Assembly: GCA_028023455.1 (NCBI GenBank) | Contig: JAQFVV010006639.1 | Span: 196,001 to 260,000 of the forward strand | Reading direction: 5' to 3' | DNA length: 64,000 nt | From: Epiperipatus broadwayi | Lineage: Eukaryota; Onychophora; Udeonychophora; Euonychophora; Peripatidae | In this document: positions 1-12,535 of the stretch, one piece after another | How positions within the stretch are numbered: the first letter of the stretch is position 1 | Layout: every line of letters begins with the position of its first letter | Position numbers and translations under genes: made by a program | Notes under the pieces: model-generated | Seen by the model: the letters and a program-made list of their open reading frames with translations, nothing else | What the model was told of the DNA's origin: nothing | The model's database searches: none

Positions 1-804
1 ATACACTATTGAAGAGTAGTAATTAATTTATTAAGTGCACAGAGAGCATATGTAAATAGTTTAAACAGGCTTTATCCTGTACTCAATGTCCTTTAAAATT
101 TACAATAATCAAACATATTTTGCAGATAGTGTTTTATAGATATTAAGTTGCTTATGGTATATCGTAACTCTTAAAAGTAGTTGTTCTGATATTATATTAT
201 TTGCAGATTTTTCTTAGTGTACCTGAAACACCTGATATATATGGTTACAGTACAGTTTCAATGATTGGATGTCTTTTAATTTTTTTTTGTTATACATTTA
301 AGATTTCTTAAGGATAGTTAATAGTCAATCATTTTACATGTGGGTTTATTCTATGATGGATGTTTCTTTTTTCAAATCATTGGTTTCTGAACAAACGTTT
401 TTGTTTCTGATTTATAGTAATAGTATCAGTTGGAATTTTGTCTTTCAGTCATGATTGTATGTGTATGTTATTTTCCTGTGGGGGTGAATTTTATATAAAA
501 TGTGGTTTTGATTTTTATGTGAGCGAATCTTTCCACAAGAGCATTTAAACATGCCATGTTTATTCTAATTCTATCGTGAATTTAATCGAGAAGATATTAT
601 ATTGATGTGAGTCCAGAATATTTGTACTAGTAATTTACTATGTGGTTATATACAAACATGTTATTGACATACTTAAACCAGATATTAAGTAAAAATAGGT
701 TGAATGAATTTTATAAATATGGTTTCAAGTTCTTTTATGTAAACATTGCTGATCACATGGTACACAAACATTGATATTGTTAGAAGAATTTTGCATTATA
801 TTGT
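1..804. other. AT-rich non-coding DNA
   Basis: No open frame of note, no RNA gene and no repeat shared with the rest of the window was recognised here. Confidence 0.6.
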
Positions 805-1116
805 TAAAAAACAGGCAAAACTCTCCATACAGTAGTGCCACTCAGTGCAAGCCAGAGTAATCAATGGATGCCAGAAGGCTTGTGCATAAAATCCCTATCT
901 AGTGACTACTCATCCAATATCCCCAGACTAGTTTCTAGCTTGTAGCTTTCAGATCCAAGACTCCTCACTGATGAAAGCCACAAGCTAGAAACTAGTCTGG
1001 GGATATTGGATGACTAGTCATTAGATAGGGATTTTATGCACAAGCCTTCTGGAATCCATTGATTACTCTGGTTTGCACTGAGTGGCACTACTGTATGGAC
1101 AGTTTTGCCTGTTTTA
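805..1116. repeat. Foldback element, family B copy 1
   Basis: Two inverted arms of about 150 bp meet near 960-970. The outer ends read ACAGGCAAAACTCTCC and its near-complement GGACAGTTTTGCCTGT. The same sequence recurs at 32.1, 38.5 and 39.1 kb. The right arm carries a complete hammerhead core (separate entry). The left arm is cut inside the equivalent motif and lacks the CTGATGA box. There is no coding capacity; the short minus-strand frame over the right arm is incidental. Confidence 0.85.
962..1003 (+). ncRNA. Type I hammerhead ribozyme motif (family B)
   Basis: Seen: CTGATGA at 968-974, GAAA at 988-991, and self-complementary ACTAGT (991-996) as a minimal stem III, followed by C997 as the predicted cleavage-site nucleotide. 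Stem I pairs TCCTCA (962-967) with TGGGGA (998-1003), six pairs including one G-U. Stem II is AGC/GCT around loop CACAA. The 10.1-11.1 position is an A-A mismatch instead of the usual G-C. Known: CUGANGA/GAAA cores with a very short stem III occur in animal retrozymes and Penelope-like elements and tend to act as dimers. Self-cleavage is inferred. Confidence 0.75.
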
Positions 1117-2780
1117 ATAACAGTTATGAGCAAGCATAAGAAATAGAAATCATGTAATGTTGTTGTTATGCAGAATGTTAAAGGTTTCATTGTAATCTCA
1201 TTAGAAAGTGTTGTTTTTGCTTGGAAACCATTATCCTCATTTATTCTTTTTATCACAATAGACAATGCTTTCTTACAGATTACATTAGTAGATAAACTTT
1301 TTATATCCAAAGATTGACTTCTTATTAAGCTTTGGTGTGGAAAGTTTATTCACAAATATATATAAGAATAATAGCTTACATTCTAAAACAACTCTTCCTA
1401 TTGTTAATATAATAGAACTCATAACATTCTGCATAATTATAATATACTCTCAATGCAATGCAAAATTCTCTTTGGCCAGCAATATTTATAAAAAATAATT
1501 TGAAAATCATGCCCATAAATATTTCTTCATCTCCACATAAGGTAAGACTTTACCAAACATTTTGATACATATCAATAATTTATTCCCTTTAATTAAAGCC
1601 ATAATAGAATTAAAAAATAAAAATTAAGTTTTTAGATTTGTTGTATTTTGGTTTACAAGTGTCAAACATAATCCATCCATACCGTTGACATGTTTCTCTC
1701 TAGATAAATATAGTAATAATTATCACTTATCATTTATTAAACTAGAGATTATCTTTAGCCCATATATAATTGTTAAACCCTGGTTAAAGATTAATGTACC
1801 CATTTTTTAATTAAACACACACACAGAGAGAAGTTATTGAACTTCAATTGTCTATTTCCAATGGGAATATCTTTTATAAATGTATTTGATAACCTCCACT
1901 CCATCTCATAGTCTTAAAACATATTAATAAAGATATTTAAAAAAAAACAGATGTACTTGGGATAAGATTCCTCAATAAAGTCAAATTACAGTTTAAATGA
2001 GTTTTGGACTGGTAGAAAAATAAATGCAACCATGACTGAAACAGGTTGAATTTATACTCTCACTGTGGAACAGCAAAAGAAATTTGATCAGAATCCTGTG
2101 ATTTGGAAAAAAAAGACTACAAATTTCAAACCAGATGCTGGTTATGCATCAGATGTTATTAAATGTATATACAACAAAAAAATACCAAACTTTACAGGTA
2201 TTGTCAATTTACACAATGGGTCATAGCCAAAATAAAGAAATTCTTCAATTGGTATAACATCCAAAACAGCTTTCCAAGTTATAGCACACTTCAAACAATC
2301 TTAACTCTACAAAGCCTGAACTGGATTTGGTGAACAACAAATACTGCATCTATAGAATATAACAGATATCTGTGAAAGCTGGTGTCCTATTGAAAATGAT
2401 TAAAAAATCACAAGTAATAATTAGAGAAAACAGATATATCTAAAGAAGCATTTTATGCATGTCCAGTAATAACTGTTCAATTGGGAAAAGACATGAAGAT
2501 TAGATAGAAAGGAAAAATTTAAAAAAATTGAAGAACTTTCTCACATAACAATGGTAAATTAAGACAAAATAAAAGTGAATTTAGTGTGATATTTCATAGT
2601 GTAAAATGGCTCATTACTCTACCATTAAAGTTAAAATAGAGAAAGCAGAAAGATTTCCCGTAGACATACTGCGTGTTGCTCTTGATAGAAGAGTATAATA
2701 AGTTAGATTATTATGTTAAATTGATTTTTCATGAACATTAAGATATTAATTTTTATTCATTATGGTTAAATAATATTTTA
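1117..2780. other. AT-rich non-coding DNA
   Basis: The first ~50 bases continue the family B sequence beyond the foldback arm, and the same extension follows the copies near 32.6 and 38.9 kb. Beyond that only short A/T runs and a small CA tract near 1816 were seen, with no gene. Confidence 0.55.
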
Positions 2781-2969
2781 ATTTGCGAAGCGCCGATAGT
2801 TGAAAACTGAAATACATCGAGATACTGCAAATCTCTAGCACTCATTTCAATACATAACTGACAGCTATCCTTGCCATCTGATTGGCTGTCAGTTATGTAT
2901 TGAAACGATGCTAGAGATTTGCAGTATCTTGATTTATTTCAGTTTTCAACTATCGGTGCTTCGCAAATG
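2781..2969. repeat. Inverted repeat with ~85-bp arms
   Basis: The left arm starts ATTTGCGAAGCGCCGATAG and the right arm ends CTATCGGTGCTTCGCAAAT. Arms match closely on both sides of a ~20-bp centre near 2868-2885. The right arm runs directly into the tandem repeat that follows, whose units contain the same arm sequence. Confidence 0.85.
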
Positions 2970-3640
2970 AAAATATTATTTACATACTTTACTACTTGGT
3001 ATGTATTCTAAAAACTACTTCATAGTAAATCATAGGATTTTGTGTTGTATGTTTAATTGTGAAGATATTTAAAGCTTCAAACTTTCAAACCTAAATGCTT
3101 ATGACTGGCTTAGATATATAAAAGAAGAGTTGAGAGAAGGGTGGCTGCCCTTTTCTTGTAAAATCTTTGTTGTGTATTTAGGTTTGATGTCATTTAAGAT
3201 GGCTACCCTTGCCATCCTGTCAGTTATGTATTGAAATGAGCACTGGAGATTTGCAATATCTCGATTTATTTCAGTTTTCAACTATCTGTACTTTACAAAT
3301 GAAAATATTATTTACATACTTTACTGCTTGTTATATATTCTAAAAACTACTTCATAGTAAATCATAGGATTTCGTGTTGCATGTTTATAATTTAGACTCA
3401 GTGAGTTAATTGTGAAGATATTTAAAGCTTCAAACTTTCAAACCTAAATGCTTATGACTGGCTTAGATATACAGAAAGAAGAGTTGAGAGAATGGTGGCT
3501 GCCCTTTTCTCATAAAATCTTTGTTGTGTGTTTAGGTTTGATGTCATTTAAGACAGCTATCCTTGCCATCTGATTGGCTGTCAGTTACGTATTGAAATGA
3601 GTGCTAGAGTTTTGCAGTATCTCAATTTATTTATTTATGG
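2970..3640. repeat. Two tandem units of ~332-360 bp
   Basis: The phrase TTACATACTTTACT recurs at about 2980 and 3312, and the block holding GGTGGCTGCCCTTTTCT recurs near 3140 and 3492. The second unit carries an extra ~20 bp. Each unit ends in the sequence of one arm of the adjacent inverted repeat, so the locus is an inverted copy plus direct copies of one module. No coding frame persists through both units. Confidence 0.75.
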
Positions 3641-3773
3641 TTATAGAATTATTGATTAGATTTGAACTTGAAACACTCAAAGAAGAGATAAAAATAATGC
3701 ATACTCAAATTTTGTGTTTGGTACTGAGCAATGCAATATTACTAATAATTGAATGTTTCTAAAAAGATTAAAT

Positions 3774-4124
3774 AATAGTAATATTAGCGATTAAGCCAAT
3801 GCACATGCACTTTAAAGATAAATTATAAATGAATACTCAATTTTTTTTCCATATGTCATAGCATCTGCCAAGACGCGAACCCACAACCATCTGCAAACAA
3901 TTACTTGCTTGCATGGCAGCTGTGATACCTCTCGGCTAACAATGCAAGACAATACTCTATTTTTAGACACGAGATATAGTATTTTAGAAAGAATGGAATG
4001 AATCCACCAATTCTTTCGACCCAAACATTTATATATGGGCAAATCTTAAGTGTCTGGAAAAGCTGAGTATTCATATATAATTTATCTTTAAAGTGCATTG
4101 GCTTAATCACTAATATTACTATTA
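3774..4124. mobile_element. Terminal-inverted-repeat element containing a SINE
   Basis: The left terminus (3774-3840) and right terminus (4062-4124) are inverted copies of ~60 bp, sharing ATTAAGCCAATGCAC and ACTTTAAAGATAAATTATA. The interior holds a tRNA-derived SINE (next entry) and an AT-rich remainder. Length and lack of coding fit a foldback or MITE-like non-autonomous element. Clean target-site duplications were not resolved. Confidence 0.7.
3845..3946 (-). mobile_element. tRNA-derived SINE
   Basis: Minus-strand reading gives an A-box-like TTAGCCGAGAGG and, about 50 bases later, a B-box-like GGGTTCGCGTC, i.e. a tRNA-like internal pol III promoter. The 3' part reads GATGCTATGACATATGG then an A-rich tail. 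A diverged relative with the same tail wording lies at 36,635-36,740. The SINE sits inside an element with terminal inverted repeats. Confidence 0.65.
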
Positions 4125-5289
4125 CATAAAAAACATAGCACTATATAAAATAATATCTCATTAAAAAGATTAAATAAAATTCAAGTTCTTATCAAGATAT
4201 CTAATAATTAATTCTAGATGACATAAAATATTCCCACATATAAATAACACTTGTTTAACTTGTTTCATATTGAACCATATTAGTTATAATGTTAATTTTA
4301 TAATATTAATGTTTTGTATCAGACACAATTATTGTTTTCTGAGATATATTCTGTATTGGGTCATACATTCTTTATACAAGTATGTTTGTCTGGGATAGTA
4401 TAATGAAAGAGATATCTGTAAAAACTGCATTGAATAACCAGAGAATATGAATAATATCTAAATGGTATTGAAAGAGCAGAAAGGAATAATGGTGATGATA
4501 TTCTGTTATAAAAATATATATTTTTAAAAAAATATAAAAACTGGATTCCATCAAATAATTATTTCTGTATATATTATAACGTTTTCTGTTTTGCTAGGCC
4601 TCTACACTCTAATATAAACTGCGCACAAGTTGATCAAGCTATGTCAAAAAGAAGAAAGTTGTATTTCGATTTCTATTAAAAACATAGCTATATTTCCTGA
4701 TCAACTCGGCCTTGTAATTGTTGAGACTTATGCTATCGACGACATCAGCTTTTAATTTATTTGAAAGGCACCAGAGTTCTGCAAGAACCCACTGAACTGT
4801 CACATAGCATCTCGCAAATTAAAAAGAAAAGATATTTTTAAACTAATCGGTATTACATCATACCGTAACAAGAATTATTTTTTTAAGATTATTATTCCTG
4901 GGCTTATTGAAACATATTGGCAAAGGTAAATTATGTTTTAAATCTCATTAGACTAATAATAAAAAATAATAATTATTATTAATAACGCACAAATGAAAAT
5001 TGGTTTTAAAAATATTTTTATTCTAATAGACTAAAAAAATATTTGAAATAAATTACTTATCAAGTAAATTAGAGAGAACACAATTCAGACGTGAATCAAT
5101 TAATAAAAAACAATTTTACAATTACTGTTCATATCTAAATTTCCTCTAGAAAGTTCCTTAAAAAAATGAATGTCTCTTGTACAAGAAAATTAATGTCTCT
5201 ATTGGGATTGTTTAAACATACTTTTAGAAATTGTTTGAAAATGTTTAATTTGATCACAATCAGGAGTAATGAAGTATAACTTACTGGTA
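4125..5289. other. AT-rich non-coding DNA
   Basis: No gene, RNA or clear repeat was identified. Apparent short frames are AT-rich and show no coding character. Confidence 0.5.
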
Positions 5290-5605
5290 AGTTTTGTGAA
5301 TTCAATAGTAAATAACTATGCATAGTTTTTTTGGGTAGAATGAGCTCAGCCTTTTGGTTATTATTTGATCTTGTGGTCCATTCTCCTAGTCGGTCACAAA
5401 GGCTTTTCCTGGTGTACATCTTCAGGCATGATGTTCGCAGAAGCTCCGGTTCACTCCTACATGCCAAATTATTTCAGTGTAGGGTGATCCTGGATGTATT
5501 ATTGTTATCCAGGACCGACTAGAGAGCCTAACATAACAAGACGTTCTTCCATCCGAATCCCTCCTTTTTATACCCGAGGTCCAGTTTTCAGACATCTGCG
5601 CATGC
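5290..5605 (-). promoter_or_regulatory. LTR- or pLTR-like patch with TATA box
   Basis: This GC-richer block stands out from its surroundings. On the minus strand there is a TATA box, TATAAAAAG (5564-5572 on the plus strand), followed by ~150 bases of mixed composition. Then comes CTGAAGA (5419-5425) and GAAA (5405-5408), the order of boxes in a hammerhead core, but the intervening and flanking helices are weak. The minus frame over 5135-5467 is open for 110 codons without a recognised domain. A retroelement terminal repeat is the best guess; a host promoter is the alternative. Confidence 0.35.
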
Positions 5606-7220
5606 TATTATCATGGCGTTTTTTTGGTTCATAATCTTGTAGATTCTTTATAAAATTTACGTTATAAAGTTCTTTTTTCTTATCAAGTTTTTCGGCCATC
5701 TTTAATTAGCCAAAATATTTTTACTTTCTCTTATCTTTTTTTATTTTACTTTTGGAATTCTTTTGTTCTCTCCAATTCTACTTTTATTTCTACTTACATA
5801 AAAAAAAAATGAAAGAATAATTAAACTTTCATTGTACATTATTTTTTTTAAAAAAAAATTAGTCCAAAAAAAATCTAAATTTACTTTTATTTTTTTAGCT
5901 TTTACCAAATGCCAATATATTTGCAACGTATATAATTAAACGTTACAATATATATAATTGTTCTATGAAAGTGTGGAGACAGATTTTACACCACTACAAT
6001 TTATCATATATATATATATATATATATGCATGTGCATGTGTGTTGATCTCAATAAATGTTGCATGACTACATAAGCTGTCTACCTAACATATAGTCATAG
6101 ACTAAATATTTATTTGAAATACATGAGTTATTTACTTAACTGTAATTAAAAGTAATTAAAGAATATTAAACAAAAAATATTTTATAAGATATCTTCCAAA
6201 ACGTAAGCTTGTGGTTAAGACTTGTAGAGGTCCCTACTATTGCATTTTTAGCACACATTCTTGAGGTTACAGCCTTAGCAAATATTACTTAATAATAATA
6301 CTGTAGACAGAGGTAAAACTCTCTGTACACACTGGAATAAGTTACTTATATTATTAATATCAGAAGAATTTAAGACAAAATTAAAAAAAAATAATAATAT
6401 AAAAAATAATGTACCAAACTAATTCTGCAATCAGTGACTAAAAGATTTAAAAATATAAAAAAGAAATGTACCTAAAAATATAGTTAAAAGAAAATATTTT
6501 GGAATGACTGGTTACATGCTTGTTGCATGAAAGTTTGTGTTGATATTTTAAGTATGATAATATTTTAGACTATTTTCACTATCCATCACTGAATGTTAAA
6601 TGTCTAGAAAATATTTAACTTTATTTAAACTTTTCAAATATAACAGTTGTTAGTAATAACATAAAATAGACAAGGCAAGGTAATAGATTACACAACATTT
6701 CAAATGATATTATTCTCCAAATGTTTGTTGCTGGCCCGACTAGTGGCAATATTAGCATAGTCGTCAAAATTACATCTTTAAATTCTTGAATATCAAATTT
6801 TTAAGGCAACTCTCTAACCGACTGGTTGGTTCAAATTCTGATTCCTTCAATTTCTTTATTTTAATATTTTTTCTAAGTACAAGGTTAATTAAAAACTACC
6901 AGACATTATGTATTGCTATTCTGGGTTGACTTATAGGATTATTTGCCATTGTCAAATGAGCACCTACTTTGAATTTTCTTCTATTTGTCTATTTGTGTGT
7001 TATTATTAACAGTTGATTGTATTTGAAAAGTGTAAATATAGGTTAAATTTTTTTAGACATTCAACATTTAATTATAGATGACAGAAATAGACCAACATAT
7101 TATCACAACTGGTTAAAGGTTTCATTATTTCATTTACAATGCAATAAAATTAGGCAGACTATTAAGAAATGACATAATTAAATTAGTATCTAAATTTTTT
7201 CTACAGTACAGGCTTTTTCA
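5606..7220. other. AT-rich non-coding DNA
   Basis: Contains a short TA run at about 6006-6027 and a weak B-box-like GGTTCAAATTCTG near 6828 that lacks a convincing partner. No gene was seen. Confidence 0.5.
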
Positions 7221-7224
7221 TACC

Positions 7225-7330
7225 TGCACTCCAATATGTAATATATAGGGGATTTGAACTCAGTCTTTCACATCCACACTATCTCATATGGCTGATACAC
7301 TTGGTCACACACATGTGAAACTAGATCTTC
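7225..7330 (-). repeat. Fragment of family A tRNA-like end
   Basis: The minus strand reads GAGTTCAAATCCCC (B-box-like) preceded by ATGAGATAGTGTGGAT, as at the tRNA-like ends of the complete family A elements at 30.3 and 58.6 kb. The ribozyme-bearing part is missing. Confidence 0.65.
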
Positions 7331-7540
7331 TAAAAAGATAAGGTGATTAAGCATTTACATTCGGTTTTAAAAAAAATAGAAAAAAAAAGAGATTAAAAAA
7401 ATTAAAGATTGCATGCTATATATTTTTATATAGTTGCATCTTTGTTGAGAGTCAAAAATGCTCTTTTATTAACAGATAAAACTCATAATCTTAAAATTTT
7501 ACTCCACAAATTTGGTTAAGAAACTATATATATATATGTC

Positions 7541-7713
7541 ATATTATTATTACTATTTGTGGGATATTCCATGTAGTGAAAAAGCCAAATACTGACGTTT
7601 CAGTACAATATCAAGTACCTTCCTCAGGATGCTCTGAAGAAGGTACTTGAGGAAACGTCAGCATTTAGCTTTTTCACTACACAGAATATCCCACAAATAG
7701 TAATAATAATATT
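7541..7713. repeat. Foldback with PLE-type ribozyme-like cores
   Basis: Inverted arms of ~85 bp share ACTATTTGTGGGATATTC at the outer ends and meet near 7632. On the minus strand the left arm has CTGAGGA, a hairpin formed by GTAC repeats, then GAAACGTC. On the plus strand the right arm has CTGAAGA then GAAACGTC. CUGANGA followed by GAAA with self-complementary ACGU is the box order of Penelope-type hammerheads, but the stem I partner is lost at the foldback centre. This looks like a relic of a PLE terminal repeat (inference). Confidence 0.55.
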
Positions 7714-7774
7714 ACATCTTTTATCCGTAAAAATATTAGAATTAACACATATATATTATAATGATCTGCAAAAG

Positions 7775-9850
7775 GGGCTTAACATAATCTGCACTACAAG
7801 GGCGCCATCTAGGCATTTGAACCTAGAAAAAATTTATATAGTAGGCAGATACGTAAGTTAAATATATATATATTGGTTGATTCCGGTCATTAGCCCATTG
7901 TCACTAGCTCATGGAGATGCAGAGATAATAAATAACTTGTTTAAGTGCATCTTAAATATATGTATAAAAATAAAAGCCACTGCCAGTAAATAGCAGACAA
8001 ATATTTATTTATGCACATATAAATAACTTTTGAGGAATACATTTAACATTTTATATTTTTATATTAACCTTTAATTTTAAATAGATTGCAATAATGAGTT
8101 TAATATTTATTTAGAGGGTCAAGTATGATTAGACTACATAGATCTGCATTTGAAAAGAAAATATTCTATCCCTTATTTAACCCTAGGCCAAAAGTTTGCA
8201 GTCAAACTGGTATCAATCCATCTGATACATTAATGTATTCAATGTAGCATGAAAATACAACAGCACATATATACTATACTGTCAGGAATAGACAGCTGAA
8301 CAATATAGTTAGAAAAGACATTGACTCTTGTCCAATACAGGGATGTTACATCTGTATGGCAAAAAGAACAATAAAATAAAAACTTCATAGAAAGGGACCG
8401 TGGTCTTTTTTGCCAACTTACAATCCCATCCATAGGCAAAGGGTTTGTGTGGCATATACAACAATTCTGTACATCGTGAAACTCATACTACATCTATTAA
8501 TTACACAAATATATCCAATCCATTGACCTAATTCAACTACAAAATGAATAACCTAAGATTACCCTCTCTTAATATAACTTTAAAAAACTATATAGCCATT
8601 CACGCCCGACTTAAATTTAACATTTAGATATGTTCACACAGATGAATTTTATACAATTTGTTTTATAATGTTGAGTATAGATCGGCTGCATAGATTCCAT
8701 GGTTAAAAACATTTCAAAATAAACATAACCGATCAAAATACAAAGTCATTGATAACGTCAATTGCAGAGGGAATATAAAAAACCCAAAAGCATTCATTAT
8801 AAGATGCCACATTGACATCAATGATCTCTATATTCCAATCAAATGTGAAAACCACAACATAATCAACCACTAACGAATCCATGCAACATCCATACTCAAC
8901 TTAAATTTCCTCATTTAAAGTTTAAACAATAAATACTAATACAAATAAAATAATAAATGGAAATGATTTTTATCAAACGCAAAACATATAAAATTAAATG
9001 TTATTAATTGATTTGACACATAAGTCAGAGAAAAGTTCTTTTTTTTAAAATATAGATTAACTGATCAAATCTTTAATGTTCTTAGTTACTTCAGATTTTA
9101 AATTCGTTCAGTTCAATTGCTTACTCTAGAAGAGTCCAGGTTCCTGTTGGCAATTCCCACAAAGTTTTTCATGGAAGACCGGTCTGATATTCTGGAGGAA
9201 GCCTTAGCTGGTTCCATTCTGGTATCACAGTCTTTTCATTTTTAAAATAAGTGAGAGAGAACAATGTGTGCATCCCATCACCCTTCTCACAAAATCAAGC
9301 TGGAAACTGACTGGAACTCAATATTTTTCTTTTTATAGTAAATCTCCAGATTGAACGAACAAAGACGTCACTAATCCAAATTTTCGTTAAGGTCCGAGAG
9401 GCTTGGTGCTTCCATTGATCAAGCTAAATTCTCTTTATTGTCTTATCTAATTTTCATCTGACTTTTTAATTACACAAGAGCTCCAAGGCTAGCTTGCTTT
9501 TCAAATAATAAACAATCATTTCCATTTACAGATTACAGGAATTAATTAATACCTGTTTTTATTTTTACTTACGTTATTTCTTTATTAAAATATTTTTATA
9601 TTTAAATCTTGTATTTCTTTATAAAAAAGTACGTTCAAATATTTATTTATTTTTTAAAAAAATATTTTTAAAGATTTGCATCTGTGCGAATATATATATA
9701 TGTATACGTTTAACAAACCTTTTAATTTTAGCGTTTAGTTTTTTTTAATACATTTATTTTTATTTGCGAACTTAAAAGTTTTTATTTCAATTTAATGTAA
9801 CGGCATATTTATATATTGTTACAATATATATATATACATATATAATGTTA
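7775..9850 (-). mobile_element. Non-coding element E, copy 1 (~2.05 kb)
   Basis: Related copies lie at 10.5, 13.0, 21.6 (reverse) and 50.9 kb. One end holds a B-box-like arm, TAGGTTCAAATGCCTAG on the minus strand (near 7810-7826). The other end is an AT-rich segment ending in TATATATTGTTACAATATA (near 9810-9828). No long frame exists. A TATA box and CRE-like site on the minus strand (separate entry) argue for minus-strand transcription. The family could be a non-autonomous retroelement or a non-coding RNA unit; the class is not recognised. Confidence 0.7.
9329..9370 (-). promoter_or_regulatory. CRE-like site and TATA box of element E copy 1
   Basis: On the minus strand, TGACGTC (9364-9370) lies 26 bases upstream of TATAAAAAG (9329-9337). 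The same pair at almost the same spacing is present in copy 5 (52,681-52,722). CRE upstream of TATA is typical of pol II promoters; activity is inferred. Confidence 0.5.
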
Positions 9851-10365
9851 AAGATATGTAATTATGGGTTATTTAAGATTTGTAAAAAGACAAACAAAAA
9901 ACGATTGAGATCATAGAGTGTACATAAGTGTGTTAGTTTCTTTTGAAATTATTTTTGATGTTAAGCACTAGAAAATCTAAACTATGAATGGCTAGAGCCT
10001 ATTGAAAACACAATCAAATTGCTTGAAATCTTTTTACCCCAAATCTATCATTGCAATTTGATTGAGGTTAAAAATTTCACCCTCCAATGTAATTAAAAAT
10101 ATTTTATGATGAATAAACAAACATTTATGCAAAAAAAATAAATTAATGGACAAAATTGGAAGCTAGGAAAAAGAGAAAGTTCAATTCTATTCAGAAAATG
10201 TATAAGTAGACATTGTTGCTGTGTATGCAAAATGTAAATGTCTATGAAGGAGACCCAAAGTATGAACTATCAAAACCTCAATAAAAGTTACTGCAAGAAT
10301 TTCTGCAAAAAAAAACTTATGCAGAGAAGCATAAGTTAGTAAAATTATTTAGTTATGGGAAATTA
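9851..10365. other. AT-rich spacer
   Basis: No gene or known repeat was recognised between element E copy 1 and the family A fragment. Confidence 0.5.
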
Positions 10366-10510
10366 AACCTAGACTTTCAAGCTCTCTTTTGTCAACCATT
10401 CCATCATATACAACTGATTCACATGACCGCATACATGTGAAAAAGATAAATGATGTCTGATATACATATTTCATGCTGAACTAGTACTCATCAGTTGGTC
10501 TAGATAATCA
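10366..10510 (-). repeat. Family A fragment with degraded hammerhead
   Basis: The minus strand has CTGATGA (10,488-10,494), a stem II with one mismatch, GAAA, and an ATATGTAT stem III, but stem I retains only part of its pairing. The tRNA-like part lies at 10,370-10,440. It abuts element E copy 2 on the right. Confidence 0.65.
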
Positions 10511-10534
10511 TCTCCCACTAACGGTCACTGAAAT

Positions 10535-12535
10535 GAGCCTTAATGTATCCGCACTACACGGGTGCCATCCAGGCATTTGAACCTAGAAAAATTTATATAA
10601 TAGGCAGATACGTAAGTTAAGATTCAAAAAAAGATTTTTATATATATTATTCTCACCATTTGCCCAATGTCACTAGCTCATAGAGTAGCAGAGATTTTAA
10701 ACATTTATAAATTTCAATAGATTTAGATTCTCAAAATATATTAATATTTAAAACAATAAAATAAAAGAAGCCACTGCCAGTAATTAACACACAAATAGAT
10801 TTTATTAACGCACATTTAAAATTGAAGAATAAATTTATTTTTAGATTTTAACATTAATAATTTTTTTAAATTTAAATTCAAATTACTATTTAAATAGACC
10901 ACACAGATGGATATTTAAATTATATTTACTTTAGCATGTTGAGCATAGATAGTCTACATAGATTTTTTTTTTCACTTAAAAACTTATCAAATCATTCATT
11001 CAATCTCAGACTAAAAGTTCGTAGCCAACCCAATGTCAGCTTCCAGATATATATTTGCAACCAATGTAATATGAAGATGCTAGCATAAAACCATGCCGAC
11101 AGGAATGTGCATCTGACATCGTGATATTATTTGAAGGAAATGATCCATGTCCAGAACAGGAAAGTGCATCTGCCAGACTAAGGAATCATGTATGGTTATT
11201 TTTTAAGAGTGCTACATATGGGGGAGAGCAGTCTTTCTGCTGTCTTATAAATCCCTGTCCATAGAGCTAGAAAGGGTCAATGGCGCAGGAAATACATCTG
11301 CGACCATTTCAACGATATGACTGCCTCTTTGGAGTCATGCATTCAGTTGGGCACATTGCCCTGTATGCTAAACATGCTTCACATTACATTAATATAAACA
11401 CCCATATATCCCTTCACAAGCATTGCCCTAACTATGAAACAAATAGCCTGAAATTAAAATCCCTTAAATTAACATAAACGAATTTAAACATAGTTATTAA
11501 TCTTTATCCATGCAGCTATCTACACCCAACATTAATTTAATACATTTTATTTAATAGATAGAAATAAATAACCTAGTTAAATACAAACATAAATAATTAA
11601 ATTTAAAAAAATGGAAATGATTGAAATAGCACACGTATATAAAAACAAATATTTATAATTGATTTAGAGTTCTATTCTTGGTCAGATAAGAGTACATTCA
11701 TTTATATTACTATTTTTTTTGGATTGATTACTTATTGACGTTATACAGTAATTATTTAAAAGAAAGTTCAATTGATAAAAGTTTATACTTTATGGATTCT
11801 GCAGAGTTTGAGGTCCATCTTCGTGATCACTTATGTAGATTGTTTGTTCTTCCTTTTTAAAAACGTAGCCGCTACTTGTCATTCCTTTGTGGTCCCTAAC
11901 TGTCATAGGGAGGTCTCCACTGGTTGTCCAAAAATTAAATTTATTGCAGACTCCTACATCGTGTGAAGTCTGCAATACAGCTACCATTCATGGGTACATT
12001 CAAAGTCAGCTCTCAGATCAGAATTATAATAATAATTTGGCTTTTATATTTTTTTTAGCCTCTTATCATTAGATCTTGGGATTCAACCAGCAAGACGTCA
12101 CTAATCCTTTCGTGTTTCGGTTATGGTCCATGCTGTCATTTCCATGCTTGCATTGGTCAATTAATTTCTTTGTATTCTCTTATCTGACCATTTAATTTAT
12201 TTTAAATGCTTCAAGGGCTAGTTTGCTTTTGAACAATCATTTAATTAATAAGACAATCATTTCCATTTTCTAAGATTATAGAAATCAACATTATTTCTAT
12301 TTTTAAAATATCAATCTTTATATTTTTACTTTTTTACAAAAAAAATACTTTCAAATACTTTTTCTTAAAATAGTTTAAGTTTTCCATCTGCGTGACAATA
12401 TATATATTAAACAACTTTTAATTTTCAGTTTTTAAGTTTTTTTTCTTTTTAATAAATCAATTTTTATTTACGATCTTTTTATTTTCATTTTAAAATAATG
12501 TAACAGCATATATTCCTTTACATATCAGTAAACTT
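10535..12535 (-). mobile_element. Non-coding element E, copy 2
   Basis: Closely similar to copy 3 from ~10,535 to 11,650 and collinear with copy 1 in outline. The CRE-like GACGTCA is kept at 12,094-12,100. The TATA box is altered, although a TATAAAAG-like run lies near 12,041. Short frames (for example 11,280-11,477) are not conserved as proteins between copies. Confidence 0.7.
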
